Of a stretch of DNA of 62,196 nucleotides, positions 1-9,725 are shown one piece after another; the stretch's first letter is position 1, and each line of letters begins with the position of its first letter. The stretch is from Gemmatimonadaceae bacterium (GTDB lineage: Bacteria > Gemmatimonadota > Gemmatimonadetes > Gemmatimonadales > Gemmatimonadaceae): NCBI GenBank assembly GCA_014379355.1, contig JACMLX010000122.1, positions 1 to 62,196 of the forward strand. Reading direction: 5' to 3'. The notes below the pieces were generated by a model. It saw only the letters and a program-made list of their open reading frames with translations, did no database searches and was not told the origin of the DNA. The position numbers and the translations under genes are program-made.

Positions 1-3000
1 GCCGGATTTCGATATCTCGCGGCGCTGGATGGCATCGACGCGCGCACGAGCGTCGTGCTCTATCGCAACGGCCTGCCGGTCGCGTGGGCTGGTGAGCCGC
101 GTGCGGTGCCGGAAGTGCTGCGCGGTGACATCGGCGTCGAGCGGTTGCGGTTCTATCTCGTGTTGTACGCAGCCGAGCGTCGCGGCGACGCGGTGGCGGT
201 ATCGACGATGGTGCTGGATGCCGATCCACCGGCGCGGCATCTCGTCAACGGACTAGGCGCCGATCTCGCGAAGCGCGCGTCGGTGGGTGCGATCGAGTTC
301 GCGCCACCGGGGCCAGCGGACGACACGGGGTTCCGTCCCTGGATCGTGGATGGCGACGCGCTGCTGCGGTATCGCGCGACGGCGCCGACGCGTGGCAATG
401 CCGTGACACTGCAACTCGAAACGGCGCGCGGACTCGCTGGCGCCGTGCTCGCGACATGGGCCATTGCCCTGATCCTGGTGGCGTGGCGACGACGTCCGTC
501 GCTGGCGGAACAACTTGGCGCGCTTGCCGCCGGGGCGATCGTCGTCGGCCTCGTGCCGCTCGGTGCACTGAGCAACGTGTCGTGGGTGTTCGATCCGAGT
601 TTCTACTTCGTGCGTATCGGCAGCGTGACCATCGCCGGTCTGGCGGCGCTGCTGCTCTCGGGCGCGTTGTTGACACTCGCCGGCCTCGCGCTGCGACGCG
701 CGCGACCGGAGTACGAATCGCGACTCGTGCCCGGTTTCGTGTTGCTGGTACTGGTGATACTCGGGCCCTTTCTCCTTCGTGCGCTGGGCAGTGGCATCGC
801 GTTACCGGTGACTGGCACACCGACCACGCTCTGGCTGGCGTGGCAGCTCGGCATCTTCCTGTTCGCTGCCGTCGTGCTGCTCGGTGCTGCCGCGGCGGGG
901 CGCGCACTGCTGCGCGATAATCGTGGTGTCGATCCGATCGTCGGTCCGTCGCTGGCGGTGATCGCGGCGGCCTTCGCGCCGCGGTTGTGGATGCCCGACA
1001 ACGCGTGGAACAACGCGTACACATTGTTGTGGATCGCCGTCATCGCGTGCACGGCGTTGTCGCGACCGACGCGCACGGTGCTGCTGCAGGTCGGTGCCGT
1101 GGCGGCGCTCGGTGCAACGGTGCTGACGTGGGGCGCCGTCATGCGTCGCACCATCGAACTGGCGACGTTCGAGACCGGACGACTCACATCGGCCGACAGC
1201 GACGCATCGCAGCTGCTGGACCGTTTCGCGTCACAACTGACCGGTCAGCCATCGCCGCGCTCACGCGCCGACCTGCTCGATCGTGTCGCGTCGAGTGATC
1301 TCGTGGCGCGCTATCCACTCACGGCAGCGGTCTGGAAGTTCGACGGTACGCCGCTCGCCTCGCTCGATGTCTTCGGACAGACCGAGCAGCTCGATGTACG
1401 CGACGTGTCCGAGGCCGCCGTGCAATCCGGTCGTCCGGAAATCGATGAAGTCGTCGGCTATCCCGGTGTGTATCAGGTGCTCGCCGTTCCGTTCGCGGAC
1501 AGCACGGTGACGACGGTGATCGTCGAACCGCGTGCGCGATCGGCCGCCACACCGGCCGTCGCGGCGCTGCTCGGCTACACGTCGCCGAGTGCGGGCGCGC
1601 CGCCGTATCGCTTCGAGCTCGGTGAAGTGCAGGCCGATCGGAAGGTGAACGATGGCATGTTGTGGACGCGTGATCGTGGCGTGTTCGACGGGTCTCGCGT
1701 CGTACCGACCGTGCTCGGCCCGCTGCAGGCCCATGCGCGCGTCGATGTGCCCGCCGGCTGGTCACTGATCCAGCGTGGTACGCTGCTCGTGGCAGCGGAC
1801 CTGGTGTTGCTCTTTGCCCTGTCCGCCGCTGCCGGCCTGACGCGCGCCGGCGCGTGGCGATGGTTTCGCCTGCGTCGGCGGTCGATTCGCGGCAGCTACC
1901 GCCTGCGACTGACCGTCGTGCTGCTGTTGTTCTTCGTCGTGCCGCTGAGCGTGTTGACGGTGTGGAGTTTCCAGCGGTTGCGCACCGACGACGCCGAGAA
2001 GCGTGAGCTGCTCGTGCGCGAATTCCTTCGCGCCGTGGATCGATCGGGCGAACGCCCGGAATTGGAGCAGGCGAGCCGGCGCATCGGAGTTCCGTTGCTC
2101 GGATATTCCGTCGGACGACTGGTGGATGTGAGCGACGAGTTGTTCGATGCGCTGGCACCGGTCGGGTTGTTCCTGCCGCCCGACGTGGCGCTCACTCTCG
2201 CGCCCGGCGGCTCGCTGACGGCCACGAGCACCGTGCCGGTGGCGGGCACGAATGTGTTGCTCAGCTATCTCAGCACACTCGGTGCACGCGGTGAGCGTAT
2301 TGTCGTGGCGGCGCCGGCCGTGCTCGAGGAGGAGACGTTCGATCAGCGGCGCGAGGATCTCGTGGTGCTGCTGTTGTTCGGCGCGCTGAGTGGGGTGCTG
2401 GCCGCGCTCTGGTTGTCGGGCCTGGCGGCGCGACAGTTCGCGCGACCGATCGGGATGTTGCGCGACGCGGCCGTGGCCGTCGCCGCCGGTGAGCGTGCAC
2501 CGCGCCTCGATGTCGCGCCGCCGAGCGAATTCGTGCCGGTGTTCGACGCGTTCCGGACGATGGCTGATGACCTTCGTGCCAGCGAACGTGCGCTGGACGC
2601 AGCGCGCCGTCGCACCGATGCAGTGTTGCGTACGGTTGCATCCGGCGTCATCGCAGTCGACCGAGATGCGCGTGTCGTGCTGGCGAATCCGCGTGCCGAG
2701 GCGTTACTCGGCGGGAGCGTGCCACCGGGCACCATGCTGCAGGTCGTGTCGCCGTCGCTTGCGCAACGCACGGCCGGATTTGCCGCGTCGCCGAAGCGTG
2801 ACGATGCGTTCGAGGAAACGTGGGGCGACGCGACGGTGCAGGGTCGATTCACGCGACTCGATCAGGGTGGTGTGGTGGTGACGCTCGATGACGTGACGCA
2901 GCTGGCGCACGCGCAGCGGGTGCTGGCATGGGGCGAGATGGCGCGACAGGTGGCGCACGAAATCAAGAATCCTCTGACGCCGATTCGCCTCGGTGTGCAG

Positions 3001-3609
3001 CACCTGCGTCGTGCGCGTGATGATGGACGGAAGGATTTCGATGCCATCCTCGATCGCAATGTCGGCACCATCCTGACACAGATCGACCGACTCGACGAGA
3101 TTGCGCGCGCGTTCAGTCGGTACGGGTCATCGCCCGAGACGGCGCCGATCGCCGAGGCGACGGACATCGTATCCGTGGCGCACGAAGTGCTGGATCTCGA
3201 GCGCATGGCGGAGGGCGGCGTGCACTGGGACCTGGAGATTCCGGCGAACGGAGTCGCTGCGGCGATGGCGCGCGGACCCGAGCTGCGCGACGTGCTGCTC
3301 AACCTGCTCGAGAACGCGCGTCAGGCGGGTGCGACGGTGGTGCGCGTGCAGATCGAACACACGACAGACGCGGTCACACTCGCCGTGCGCGACAATGGCA
3401 CCGGCATCGCGACCGACGTGTTGTTCAAGGTGTTCGAGCCGCACTTCTCGACGCGCACCAGCGGGAGCGGACTCGGTCTGGCCATCAGCCGCCGGCTGGT
3501 GGATGGGTGGGGTGGTTCACTCACGATCGAGCAGAGCGGTCCCGGCGGCACTGTCGTCGTGATGGCCTTGCGTCCCGCCGCCGGTGTCGTGCCAGCGTCA
3601 CTAACTTGA
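1..3609 (+). CDS. NtrY-like membrane sensor histidine kinase (5' end outside window)
   Basis: The reading frame is open from the first base, so the true start lies upstream; 1202 residues are visible. The N-terminal half carries about eight hydrophobic membrane segments (codons ~140-380), then an extracytoplasmic stretch and two further membrane segments (~590-660 and ~780-800). A HAMP-like region, one PAS domain (~870-960) and a complete kinase core follow. The phospho-acceptor is His at codon 986 in the H-box AHEIKNPLTP. The N-box (LLNLLENARQ), DNGTGI and GSGLGL ATP-lid motifs are present. This layout resembles NtrY, which phosphorylates NtrX-type sigma-54 activators. No response regulator is adjacent; the sigma-54 activator at 13850 is a possible partner by inference only. 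The multi-pass N-terminus is larger than in typical NtrY. The Ser/Thr kinase gene begins 4 nt downstream, so co-transcription is likely. Confidence 0.88.
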   Translation, partial: AGFRYLAALDGIDARTSVVLYRNGLPVAWAGEPRAVPEVLRGDIGVERLRFYLVLYAAERRGDAVAVSTMVLDADPPARHLVNGLGADLAKRASVGAIEFAPPGPADDTGFRPWIVDGDALLRYRATAPTRGNAVTLQLETARGLAGAVLATWAIALILVAWRRRPSLAEQLGALAAGAIVVGLVPLGALSNVSWVFDPSFYFVRIGSVTIAGLAALLLSGALLTLAGLALRRARPEYESRLVPGFVLLVLVILGPFLLRALGSGIALPVTGTPTTLWLAWQLGIFLFAAVVLLGAAAAGRALLRDNRGVDPIVGPSLAVIAAAFAPRLWMPDNAWNNAYTLLWIAVIACTALSRPTRTVLLQVGAVAALGATVLTWGAVMRRTIELATFETGRLTSADSDASQLLDRFASQLTGQPSPRSRADLLDRVASSDLVARYPLTAAVWKFDGTPLASLDVFGQTEQLDVRDVSEAAVQSGRPEIDEVVGYPGVYQVLAVPFADSTVTTVIVEPRARSAATPAVAALLGYTSPSAGAPPYRFELGEVQADRKVNDGMLWTRDRGVFDGSRVVPTVLGPLQAHARVDVPAGWSLIQRGTLLVAADLVLLFALSAAAGLTRAGAWRWFRLRRRSIRGSYRLRLTVVLLLFFVVPLSVLTVWSFQRLRTDDAEKRELLVREFLRAVDRSGERPELEQASRRIGVPLLGYSVGRLVDVSDELFDALAPVGLFLPPDVALTLAPGGSLTATSTVPVAGTNVLLSYLSTLGARGERIVVAAPAVLEEETFDQRREDLVVLLLFGALSGVLAALWLSGLAARQFARPIGMLRDAAVAVAAGERAPRLDVAPPSEFVPVFDAFRTMADDLRASERALDAARRRTDAVLRTVASGVIAVDRDARVVLANPRAEALLGGSVPPGTMLQVVSPSLAQRTAGFAASPKRDDAFEETWGDATVQGRFTRLDQGGVVVTLDDVTQLAHAQRVLAWGEMARQVAHEIKNPLTPIRLGVQHLRRARDDGRKDFDAILDRNVGTILTQIDRLDEIARAFSRYGSSPETAPIAEATDIVSVAHEVLDLERMAEGGVHWDLEIPANGVAAAMARGPELRDVLLNLLENARQAGATVVRVQIEHTTDAVTLAVRDNGTGIATDVLFKVFEPHFSTRTSGSGLGLAISRRLVDGWGGSLTIEQSGPGGTVVVMALRPAAGVVPASLT

Positions 3610-3613
3610 CGCG

Positions 3614-5377
3614 ATGACCGGACCTGAACGTGCCTCGATGCTCACCCCGGCGGGTGGCGTTCCGCGTGTGATGCCGACGCTGCCGCCACATCTCCAGCCA
3701 TGGGTCCTTCCGCCCGGTTGGCGCTGGGGTCGCGGGCACGTGCGAAGCGCGGTGCGTCACTATCAGGAAGTCATCGACGCGCTGGGGCGTTCGCTGTCGC
3801 TGGTGACGGTGGCGGATGCGGCGCATCGGCCATGGCTTGCCGCGGAGGCACGACAGCTTGCGCATCAGAGTCATCCGGCCATTCCGACGACGTATCACTA
3901 CTGGGCCGATTCGCCGGACGTGGCGCGCGGACCGGGATATCTGCGTCGGTGGATCGCCGGTGAGAGTGTCGAGAGTCGCACGAAACGCATCGGGCCCGAC
4001 GATGCGCCGGGCATGCTCAACCTGCTGCGCACCGTCGGCACACTGCTCGTGTACCTGCACGATCAGAACATCCCGCACGGGGCGATCGGCACCGGCAGTT
4101 GCTGGATCACACCGACCGGCCGCCTCTGGCAGCTGGGCTGGGAATGGGCGTTGCCGGAATCGGCGCGTCCGCCGGCCATCGCACCACCGGAGTCGTTCGT
4201 GCCATATGCGCCGGAGTGGGTCGATGCATGGCAGCCCACGATGCTCACCGATCAGTGGCAACTCGCGGCGCTCGCCTTCGCGATGATGACCGGCGAACGG
4301 CCGCCGAACAACGAAGCGCCCCCGCCTCTGGCCCTCGTGCGCCCGGATTGTCCGGCGAAAGTGGCGGCGATCATCGATCGCGCGCTGTCGCGTGATCCGG
4401 CTGATCGTCACGCCACCGTCGCCACCATGCTGCGCGCACTCGAGCGCGTCGCCAGTGTGCGCACGAGTGTCATCGGGATCGAACGTGTCGCGCCGACCGC
4501 ACGCCGTGCCGCCGATCAGGAAGAGGTGCGCCTGCGCTGGGCCACGGGAGATGATTACGAGGTGCTGGCGCGACTCGGCGCGGGCACGTTCGGCAGCGTG
4601 TGGCGTGTGCGCGATCTGTCGCTGGAGCGCGAGGTGGCGATGAAGGTGCTGCACCCGAGCGTGGCGGACGACGATGCGGCCGTCGCACGATTCCGGCGCG
4701 AAGCGAAACTCGCCGCGCAACTCGCACATCCGGCCATCGTGCCGATCTACGACTGGGAATCGCGCGACGGCATCTCGTGGTACACCATGGAGCTGGCGGA
4801 AGGCGGTTCCGTGGCGAGCCTCGTCACGCGCAACGGGGCGCAGCCGGCGGTCGATATCGCAACGCAGGTGGACGGCATTCTCGATGCGCTCGACGCCGCG
4901 CATGGCGTCGGCATCGTGCATCGTGACCTGAAGCCGGAGAATGTGCTCATCGACCGCAACGAACGCTGGCGGCTGACGGACTTCGGCATCGCACATGGGC
5001 CAGGCAGTTCCGAGCGCCACGGCGGCACCGGTACGCCGGAATTCGCAGCGCCGGAACAGATCATGGGTGAGCCGCAGGGCTCCAGCGTCGACCTGTTCGC
5101 GCTCGGTGCGATCATCGCATTCACGTTGACCGGACGACCACCGTTCGGCACCGGTGACGCGCGCGTGATCGTCTCGAAGCAGCTGAAAGGTGACATGGAC
5201 CTCGATGGTGTGCCGGCGCCGATGATCCCGTTCCTGCAGCGCGCGCTGTCACCGCACGCGGAGACTCGGTACGGCGACGCCGCGGAGATGCGAACCGCGT
5301 GGCACGCGGCGCTCGATGAGCTGCACGACGAGGCCGAACGTGGTCAATGGTGGTGGCGCTGGCTGGGTGGAAACTGA
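3614..5377 (+). CDS. Ser/Thr protein kinase with N-terminal pseudokinase domain
   Basis: 587 residues containing two kinase folds in tandem. The C-terminal fold (~315-575) is a canonical Hanks-type kinase: glycine loop GAGTFGSVW, VAMK lysine 344, HRDLKPEN loop with Asp438, DFG and APE motifs. The N-terminal fold (~30-290) still shows kinase landmarks in the same order but degenerate. The catalytic loop reads HGAIGTGS with no catalytic Asp, DFG is replaced by LGW, and the alpha-F region TDQWQLAALAFAMMTGERPP is clear. It is therefore best read as a pseudokinase regulating the active domain. There is no transmembrane segment or PASTA domain, so the protein is probably cytoplasmic. It lies 4 nt after the NtrY-like kinase gene and is convergent with the aldehyde dehydrogenase, leaving 3 nt between stops. 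Confidence 0.9.
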   Translation: MTGPERASMLTPAGGVPRVMPTLPPHLQPWVLPPGWRWGRGHVRSAVRHYQEVIDALGRSLSLVTVADAAHRPWLAAEARQLAHQSHPAIPTTYHYWADSPDVARGPGYLRRWIAGESVESRTKRIGPDDAPGMLNLLRTVGTLLVYLHDQNIPHGAIGTGSCWITPTGRLWQLGWEWALPESARPPAIAPPESFVPYAPEWVDAWQPTMLTDQWQLAALAFAMMTGERPPNNEAPPPLALVRPDCPAKVAAIIDRALSRDPADRHATVATMLRALERVASVRTSVIGIERVAPTARRAADQEEVRLRWATGDDYEVLARLGAGTFGSVWRVRDLSLEREVAMKVLHPSVADDDAAVARFRREAKLAAQLAHPAIVPIYDWESRDGISWYTMELAEGGSVASLVTRNGAQPAVDIATQVDGILDALDAAHGVGIVHRDLKPENVLIDRNERWRLTDFGIAHGPGSSERHGGTGTPEFAAPEQIMGEPQGSSVDLFALGAIIAFTLTGRPPFGTGDARVIVSKQLKGDMDLDGVPAPMIPFLQRALSPHAETRYGDAAEMRTAWHAALDELHDEAERGQWWWRWLGGN

Positions 5378-5380
5378 CGA

Positions 5381-6742
5381 TCAGCGCAGCAAGCCACGCA
5401 CCGTCTTGATGTTCGCGAACGCCGCAAGACCGGCGACGCCAAGTTCGCGGCCATGTCCGCTCGCCTTCACGCCGCCGAAGGGCAGGGCAGGGTCCGACAC
5501 CACCGGCTGATTGATCATCACGCTGCCGGTGTCGAATTCGGCGGCGCAGCGGTGCGCCACCTCACGATCGTTGGTCCACACGCTCGCACCGAGACCGAAT
5601 CGTGTGCTGTTCGCACGCATGATGGCATCGTCGAGATCGGAGACGCGCCACACGCCGGCGACAGGTCCGAACAGTTCCTCGACCGCCATCGTCGATCCGT
5701 CCGGAATGTCCGTCACGATCGTCGGGGGATACCACGCCGTCACGCTGCCCGGATTGACTCCGCCAAGCTGCAGCGTGGCGCCGGCTGCCAGCGTCTCGGT
5801 GACCTGCGTGTGCAGCGTGTCGCGCGCAGCGACCGACACCAGCGGACCGATGTCGGTGTCGGTCGCGCGCGGATCGCTGACCTTGAGCGTTTGCATCGCG
5901 GCGATGAACGCGGCGAGAAACCGATCATGGATCGCGTCATGCACGAGAAAACGCTTCGCCGCGATACATGACTGGCCTCCATTCACGCAGCGTGCAAGGG
6001 CCGCGGCTTTCGCCACGACGGGAATGTCCACGTCGTGCCATACGAGAAACGGATCGCTCCCGCCGAGTTCGAGCACGACCGGCTTGAGCACCGCGCCGGC
6101 GGCCGTGGCGACGGCGATTCCCGCGCGTTCGCTGCCGGTGATCGTGACCGCCGCGATGCGCGCGTCGGCGATCAGCGCCGACGCCAGGTCACGCGTGATC
6201 AGCAGCACTTCGAACAGGCCCGACGAACCGCCCGCCGCGGTCACCGCCTGCTCCAGTGCCAGCGCACAGCCGGACACGTTCTCCGCATGTTTCAGCACGA
6301 CCGTGTTGCCGAGCAGCAGGGCGGGTGTGACGACACGCACGACCTGCCAGTACGGAAAATTCCACGGCATGATCGCGAGCAGCACCCCCAGTGGCTCGAG
6401 GCGAATCTCGTCACCTTCTGTCGGGCCCGACTGTGCTGCGATGTGATGCGCCTGATCCGCGTACCATTCGCAGCAGCGTGCACACTTCTCGACTTCGGCA
6501 CGGGCAGCCGTGATGGGCTTGCCCATCTCGAGTGTGGCGGTGGTGGCCAGTTCGTCTGCATGTTGGCGCAGTGCCGCAGCGATGCGGCGCACATGTGCCG
6601 CGCGTTCTGACACCGCTGTGCGACGCCACAGTTTCTGCGCGGCCTCCGCATTCGACAGCCGCCGATCGATTTCGATGCTCGAGTGCGCAGTGTAGCGAGC
6701 GATGATCTCGCCGCCGTGCGGATTGGTGCTCGTCAGGGTCAC
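5381..6742 (-). CDS. NAD(P)-dependent aldehyde dehydrogenase (succinate-semialdehyde dehydrogenase type)
   Basis: 453 residues from the GTG at 6742. An in-frame start at 6799 would add an atypical 19-residue extension, so the shorter form matches the family better. Aldehyde dehydrogenase hallmarks are present: oxyanion motif PWNFPYWQV, catalytic Glu225 in LELGGSDP, nucleophilic Cys259 in NGGQSCIA, and the C-terminal FGGVKASGHGRE. Its length and the compact N-terminus match the Sad/YneI-like succinate-semialdehyde dehydrogenase group. It would oxidise a semialdehyde to the acid in the cytoplasm; the exact substrate cannot be read from sequence. The gene is transcribed divergently from the AI-2E-type permease, and the shared upstream region contains an inverted repeat (6795-6831). 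Confidence 0.88.
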   Translation of the reverse strand: MTLTSTNPHGGEIIARYTAHSSIEIDRRLSNAEAAQKLWRRTAVSERAAHVRRIAAALRQHADELATTATLEMGKPITAARAEVEKCARCCEWYADQAHHIAAQSGPTEGDEIRLEPLGVLLAIMPWNFPYWQVVRVVTPALLLGNTVVLKHAENVSGCALALEQAVTAAGGSSGLFEVLLITRDLASALIADARIAAVTITGSERAGIAVATAAGAVLKPVVLELGGSDPFLVWHDVDIPVVAKAAALARCVNGGQSCIAAKRFLVHDAIHDRFLAAFIAAMQTLKVSDPRATDTDIGPLVSVAARDTLHTQVTETLAAGATLQLGGVNPGSVTAWYPPTIVTDIPDGSTMAVEELFGPVAGVWRVSDLDDAIMRANSTRFGLGASVWTNDREVAHRCAAEFDTGSVMINQPVVSDPALPFGGVKASGHGRELGVAGLAAFANIKTVRGLLR

Positions 6743-6794
6743 AGCGGCTCCGATGCGTTGCGCAATGCGCCGCAACGAGTGCGGCGATGACGTA

Positions 6795-6831
6795 CACAAT
6801 ACAGATGCCGCACGCTGTTCAACGTATTGTG
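6795..6831. promoter_or_regulatory. Inverted repeat in divergent promoter region (ALDH / AI-2E permease)
   Basis: Two perfect 8-bp arms, CACAATAC (6795-6802) and GTATTGTG (6824-6831), are separated by 21 bp between the divergent starts at 6742 and 6853. The position suits a shared operator or paired half-sites for both promoters. This is pattern evidence only; no regulator is identified. Confidence 0.4.
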
Positions 6832-6852
6832 AGAGGGATTATCTCTTCACGC

Positions 6853-7941
6853 ATGATCATAAATGACAAACCGCCGGTCGCGCCCGCTCCGATCCTGTCG
6901 GCTGACGCCGCTGAGCTGAACGTTCCAAGGCCGACGGGCAAGTTTCGCGCAGCCGCGATCCTGATCGTCCTTGGCTTCAGCATCGTGTGGGCGATGATTC
7001 CGTTTGCGCCCGGCATTCTCGGTGCGGCGGTGTTCTACGTCGTCACGATTCCGGGCTTTCGCTGGTTGATGCGCAAGCATGTGCCGCGGTCGCTGGCGGC
7101 GACCCTGATGTTGCTGGTCGTGCTCCTCGTGATCCTGATTCCTGGTGGTGCGCTCTTGAGCGTGCTCATCGATGAAATTCCGACCGCGATCCGTGGGCTC
7201 GACACGGGGCCGCTGGTGCAACGCGTGCAGCATCTGCGGTTCGGACCCATCAATGTCGGCGAGCAAGTGGCGCGCGCCAGCGGCAGCATCGGCAGTTGGG
7301 TGTCATCGCGGGTACTCGGTGCGGTCGGCGGCGCGGCGCGCGGCACACTCAACCTCGTGATCGCACTGCTCGGACTGTACTACCTCCTGCTCGCGGCGGA
7401 AGAAGTCTGGCCGCGCGTGAAGCGGTATCTGCCGTTCACCGACGAGGACAGCGAAGATCTGCGCAACAAGTTCTACGAAGTGACGATGGCGACTGTCCTG
7501 GGTGTCGTGGTGGTGGCGGTCGTGCAGGGTGTGCTGGTCGGCGCGGCATTCGCGGTGCTCGGCCTGCCGAACGCGATCGTCTGGGGCACCGTGACGGCGA
7601 TCGCGTCGGTGCTGCCGCTGGTCGGCTCGGCGCTGGTGTGGGTACCGGCCGCGATCGTGCTGTTCGCGACGGGCAATGTGGGCCAGGCGATCGGGCTGAG
7701 CATCTTCGGTGGTGTGGTCGTGTCCAACATCGACAACGTCATGCGACCGATGGTCTCAAAGCGCGTCGGCAACCTGCATCCGCTGACGACGCTGCTCGGT
7801 GCATTCGCGGGCATCGAGTACGTCGGGTTGATCGGGGTGCTGCTCGGCCCCCTGGCGATCACCTGGTTCTTCGAGCTGCTGGTGATCTACGACAAGGAGT
7901 ACGGTCTCACGGACCGTTTCAACCTGATGGTGAAGTCGTGA
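6853..7941 (+). CDS. AI-2E family transporter / PerM-like permease
   Basis: 362 residues from ATG 6853; an upstream in-frame ATG at 6787 would overlap the divergent control region and is less likely. A GAGAGG stretch lies upstream of the chosen start. The protein has about eight predicted membrane helices, beginning with two hydrophobic segments (~30-75). A soluble central region (~110-160) is followed by a hydrophobic C-terminal block with the family-typical segment that includes GLIGVLLGPLAI. AI-2E/PerM permeases are inner-membrane proteins of mixed function (autoinducer-2 export, ion or sodium/proton exchange in different members), so the substrate is unknown. It is divergent from the aldehyde dehydrogenase and followed after 136 nt by comM. 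Confidence 0.85.
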   Translation: MIINDKPPVAPAPILSADAAELNVPRPTGKFRAAAILIVLGFSIVWAMIPFAPGILGAAVFYVVTIPGFRWLMRKHVPRSLAATLMLLVVLLVILIPGGALLSVLIDEIPTAIRGLDTGPLVQRVQHLRFGPINVGEQVARASGSIGSWVSSRVLGAVGGAARGTLNLVIALLGLYYLLLAAEEVWPRVKRYLPFTDEDSEDLRNKFYEVTMATVLGVVVVAVVQGVLVGAAFAVLGLPNAIVWGTVTAIASVLPLVGSALVWVPAAIVLFATGNVGQAIGLSIFGGVVVSNIDNVMRPMVSKRVGNLHPLTTLLGAFAGIEYVGLIGVLLGPLAITWFFELLVIYDKEYGLTDRFNLMVKS

Positions 7942-8077
7942 ACCGATGTTCGTCGCGTTACGTTACGAAAGGGCGCGTCGAGCTGCACGTGCGCTGACAT
8001 TGCGGACGGCGTGAATCCGCGCCGGCATGCAGCGATCCGGGTACCACAGGGCGCCGCACGCGCTGCATGTTGGCCCG

Positions 8078-9616
8078 GTGCTCGCCTCGCTCCGCTCCGC
8101 CGCCATCCTTGGCATCGACGCCTCCCCCGTCACGGTGGAGGTCAACGTGTCGCAAGGCCTCCCGATGTGGACCATCGTCGGACTGGCCGACAGCGTCGTC
8201 AGGGAATCCAAGGAACGCGTCGTCGCCGCGCTGCGTGAATGCGGATTCCGCATTCCGTCCGTGCGTGTCCTCGCCGCGCTCGCACCCGCTGACGTCCGGA
8301 AGTCCGGCAATGGCTACGACCTGCCGATCGCCCTCGGGTTTCTGGTCGCGACCGGCCAGCTACGCGCCGATGCCGTGTCACATCTCGTCACGATCGGTGA
8401 GCTGGGACTCGACGGCTCGCTCCGACCGGTGCGCGGCGCGCTGTCGGTCGCGCGACTCGTCAGCCGATCGGCCGATCGGCCCACGCTGCTGTTGCCGCCA
8501 GACAATGTCACCGAAGCGCGTCTCGTGCCGGATGTGCGCGTCTCCACGGCCGCGTCGCTCCGCGACCTCGTCGCGCAGCTGCAGCGTGGCTCCCTGCCGC
8601 TCGCCGAACCGGCTGCCATCGGTCCTGAAGTGGAAGCGGATGTTCCTGACTTCGCCGACGTCGTCGGGCAACCCGCGGCAAAGCGCGCACTGCTCATCGC
8701 TGCCGCCGGAGGCCACAACGTCGCCATGACCGGCCCGCCCGGTACCGGCAAGACGATGCTCGCGCGCCGATTGCCCGGCATCCTGCCGCCGCTCACCAGT
8801 GATCAACTGCTCGACGTCGTCGCCGTGCACTCGATCGCCGGTACGCTCACCGATGCACAACTCCACGCGCGCCTCGCACCGTTTCGCGCGCCGCACCACA
8901 CCATCAGCACCGCTGGACTCATCGGCGGCGGCACCGGTCCTCGACCGGGCGAAGTGAGCCTCGCTCACGCCGGCGTGCTTTTCCTCGATGAACTTCCGGA
9001 ACTCAATCCCACGGCACTCGAAGCGCTCCGCCAGCCACTCGAGGATCGGACGGTCTCGATCGCCCGTGTCGCTGGGTGCATCCGTTTCCCCTCCGATGTC
9101 CTGCTCGTTGTTGCGATGAACCCGTGCCCGTGCGGCTACGCCGGTCACGCGTCGATCACCTGTCACTGCGACGAGCGCGCGCTCGCGCGGTACCGTCGCC
9201 GACTCTCCGGGCCACTTGCCGATCGCATCGATCTGCACGTTCCCGTTGGTGCCGTACCGCTCGCCGACCTTGACGCCGCGCCGCGACCACCCGAGTCGCT
9301 CGCACTGCGCGTACAGGTCCGTGCCGCGCGCGAACGTCAACTCGCGCGGAGCGCTGCGCTCAATGCGTCCGTCGCCCCACGCCGCCTCATTGCGGCCGGC
9401 GCGTTCCGGCCCGACGCCCTCGGGCTCCTCCGCGACGCCAGCCAGCAACTCGGCCTCTCAGCCAGGGCGTGGCACCGCACCCTTCGCGTCGCGCGCACCA
9501 TCGCTGATCTCGCGGCCAGCGATGTCGTCGGACCGAGCGCGATCGCTGAAGCGCTGCGCTACCGCCGGACCGGCCCGCTCGTTCCCGGCCGTGCGACCGC
9601 CGGAAGCCCCACCTGA
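8078..9616 (+). CDS. comM: YifB/ComM family Mg-chelatase-like AAA+ ATPase
   Basis: 512 residues from the GTG at 8078 (VLASLRSAAILGIDA...), where the conserved family N-terminus begins; an upstream in-frame ATG at 8027 adds residues that do not resemble the family. The N-terminal ChlI-like/Lon-substrate-like region is followed by Walker A GPPGTGKT (219-226) and Walker B VLFLDELPE. A Cys-rich segment (CPCGYAGH...CHC) and the C-terminal Mg-chelatase subdomain complete it. In Haemophilus and Vibrio, ComM is a hexameric helicase that drives branch migration during natural transformation. The same DNA-recombination role is likely here, but no other competence gene is nearby. Confidence 0.93.
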   Translation: MLASLRSAAILGIDASPVTVEVNVSQGLPMWTIVGLADSVVRESKERVVAALRECGFRIPSVRVLAALAPADVRKSGNGYDLPIALGFLVATGQLRADAVSHLVTIGELGLDGSLRPVRGALSVARLVSRSADRPTLLLPPDNVTEARLVPDVRVSTAASLRDLVAQLQRGSLPLAEPAAIGPEVEADVPDFADVVGQPAAKRALLIAAAGGHNVAMTGPPGTGKTMLARRLPGILPPLTSDQLLDVVAVHSIAGTLTDAQLHARLAPFRAPHHTISTAGLIGGGTGPRPGEVSLAHAGVLFLDELPELNPTALEALRQPLEDRTVSIARVAGCIRFPSDVLLVVAMNPCPCGYAGHASITCHCDERALARYRRRLSGPLADRIDLHVPVGAVPLADLDAAPRPPESLALRVQVRAARERQLARSAALNASVAPRRLIAAGAFRPDALGLLRDASQQLGLSARAWHRTLRVARTIADLAASDVVGPSAIAEALRYRRTGPLVPGRATAGSPT

Positions 9617-9725
9617 CCGCCGGGAACCGGGCACAACCGTGCTCTCCACCGTTATCTTCGCTTCAACTCCCTGCGCGCCGCCCCTCGACATAACCGTTCG
9701 CGCGCACCGGCACCGACTCGACGGC

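Noticed and set aside
3521-5020. 499-codon minus-strand open frame over the Ser/Thr kinase
   Set aside because: Antisense shadow; no family motif.
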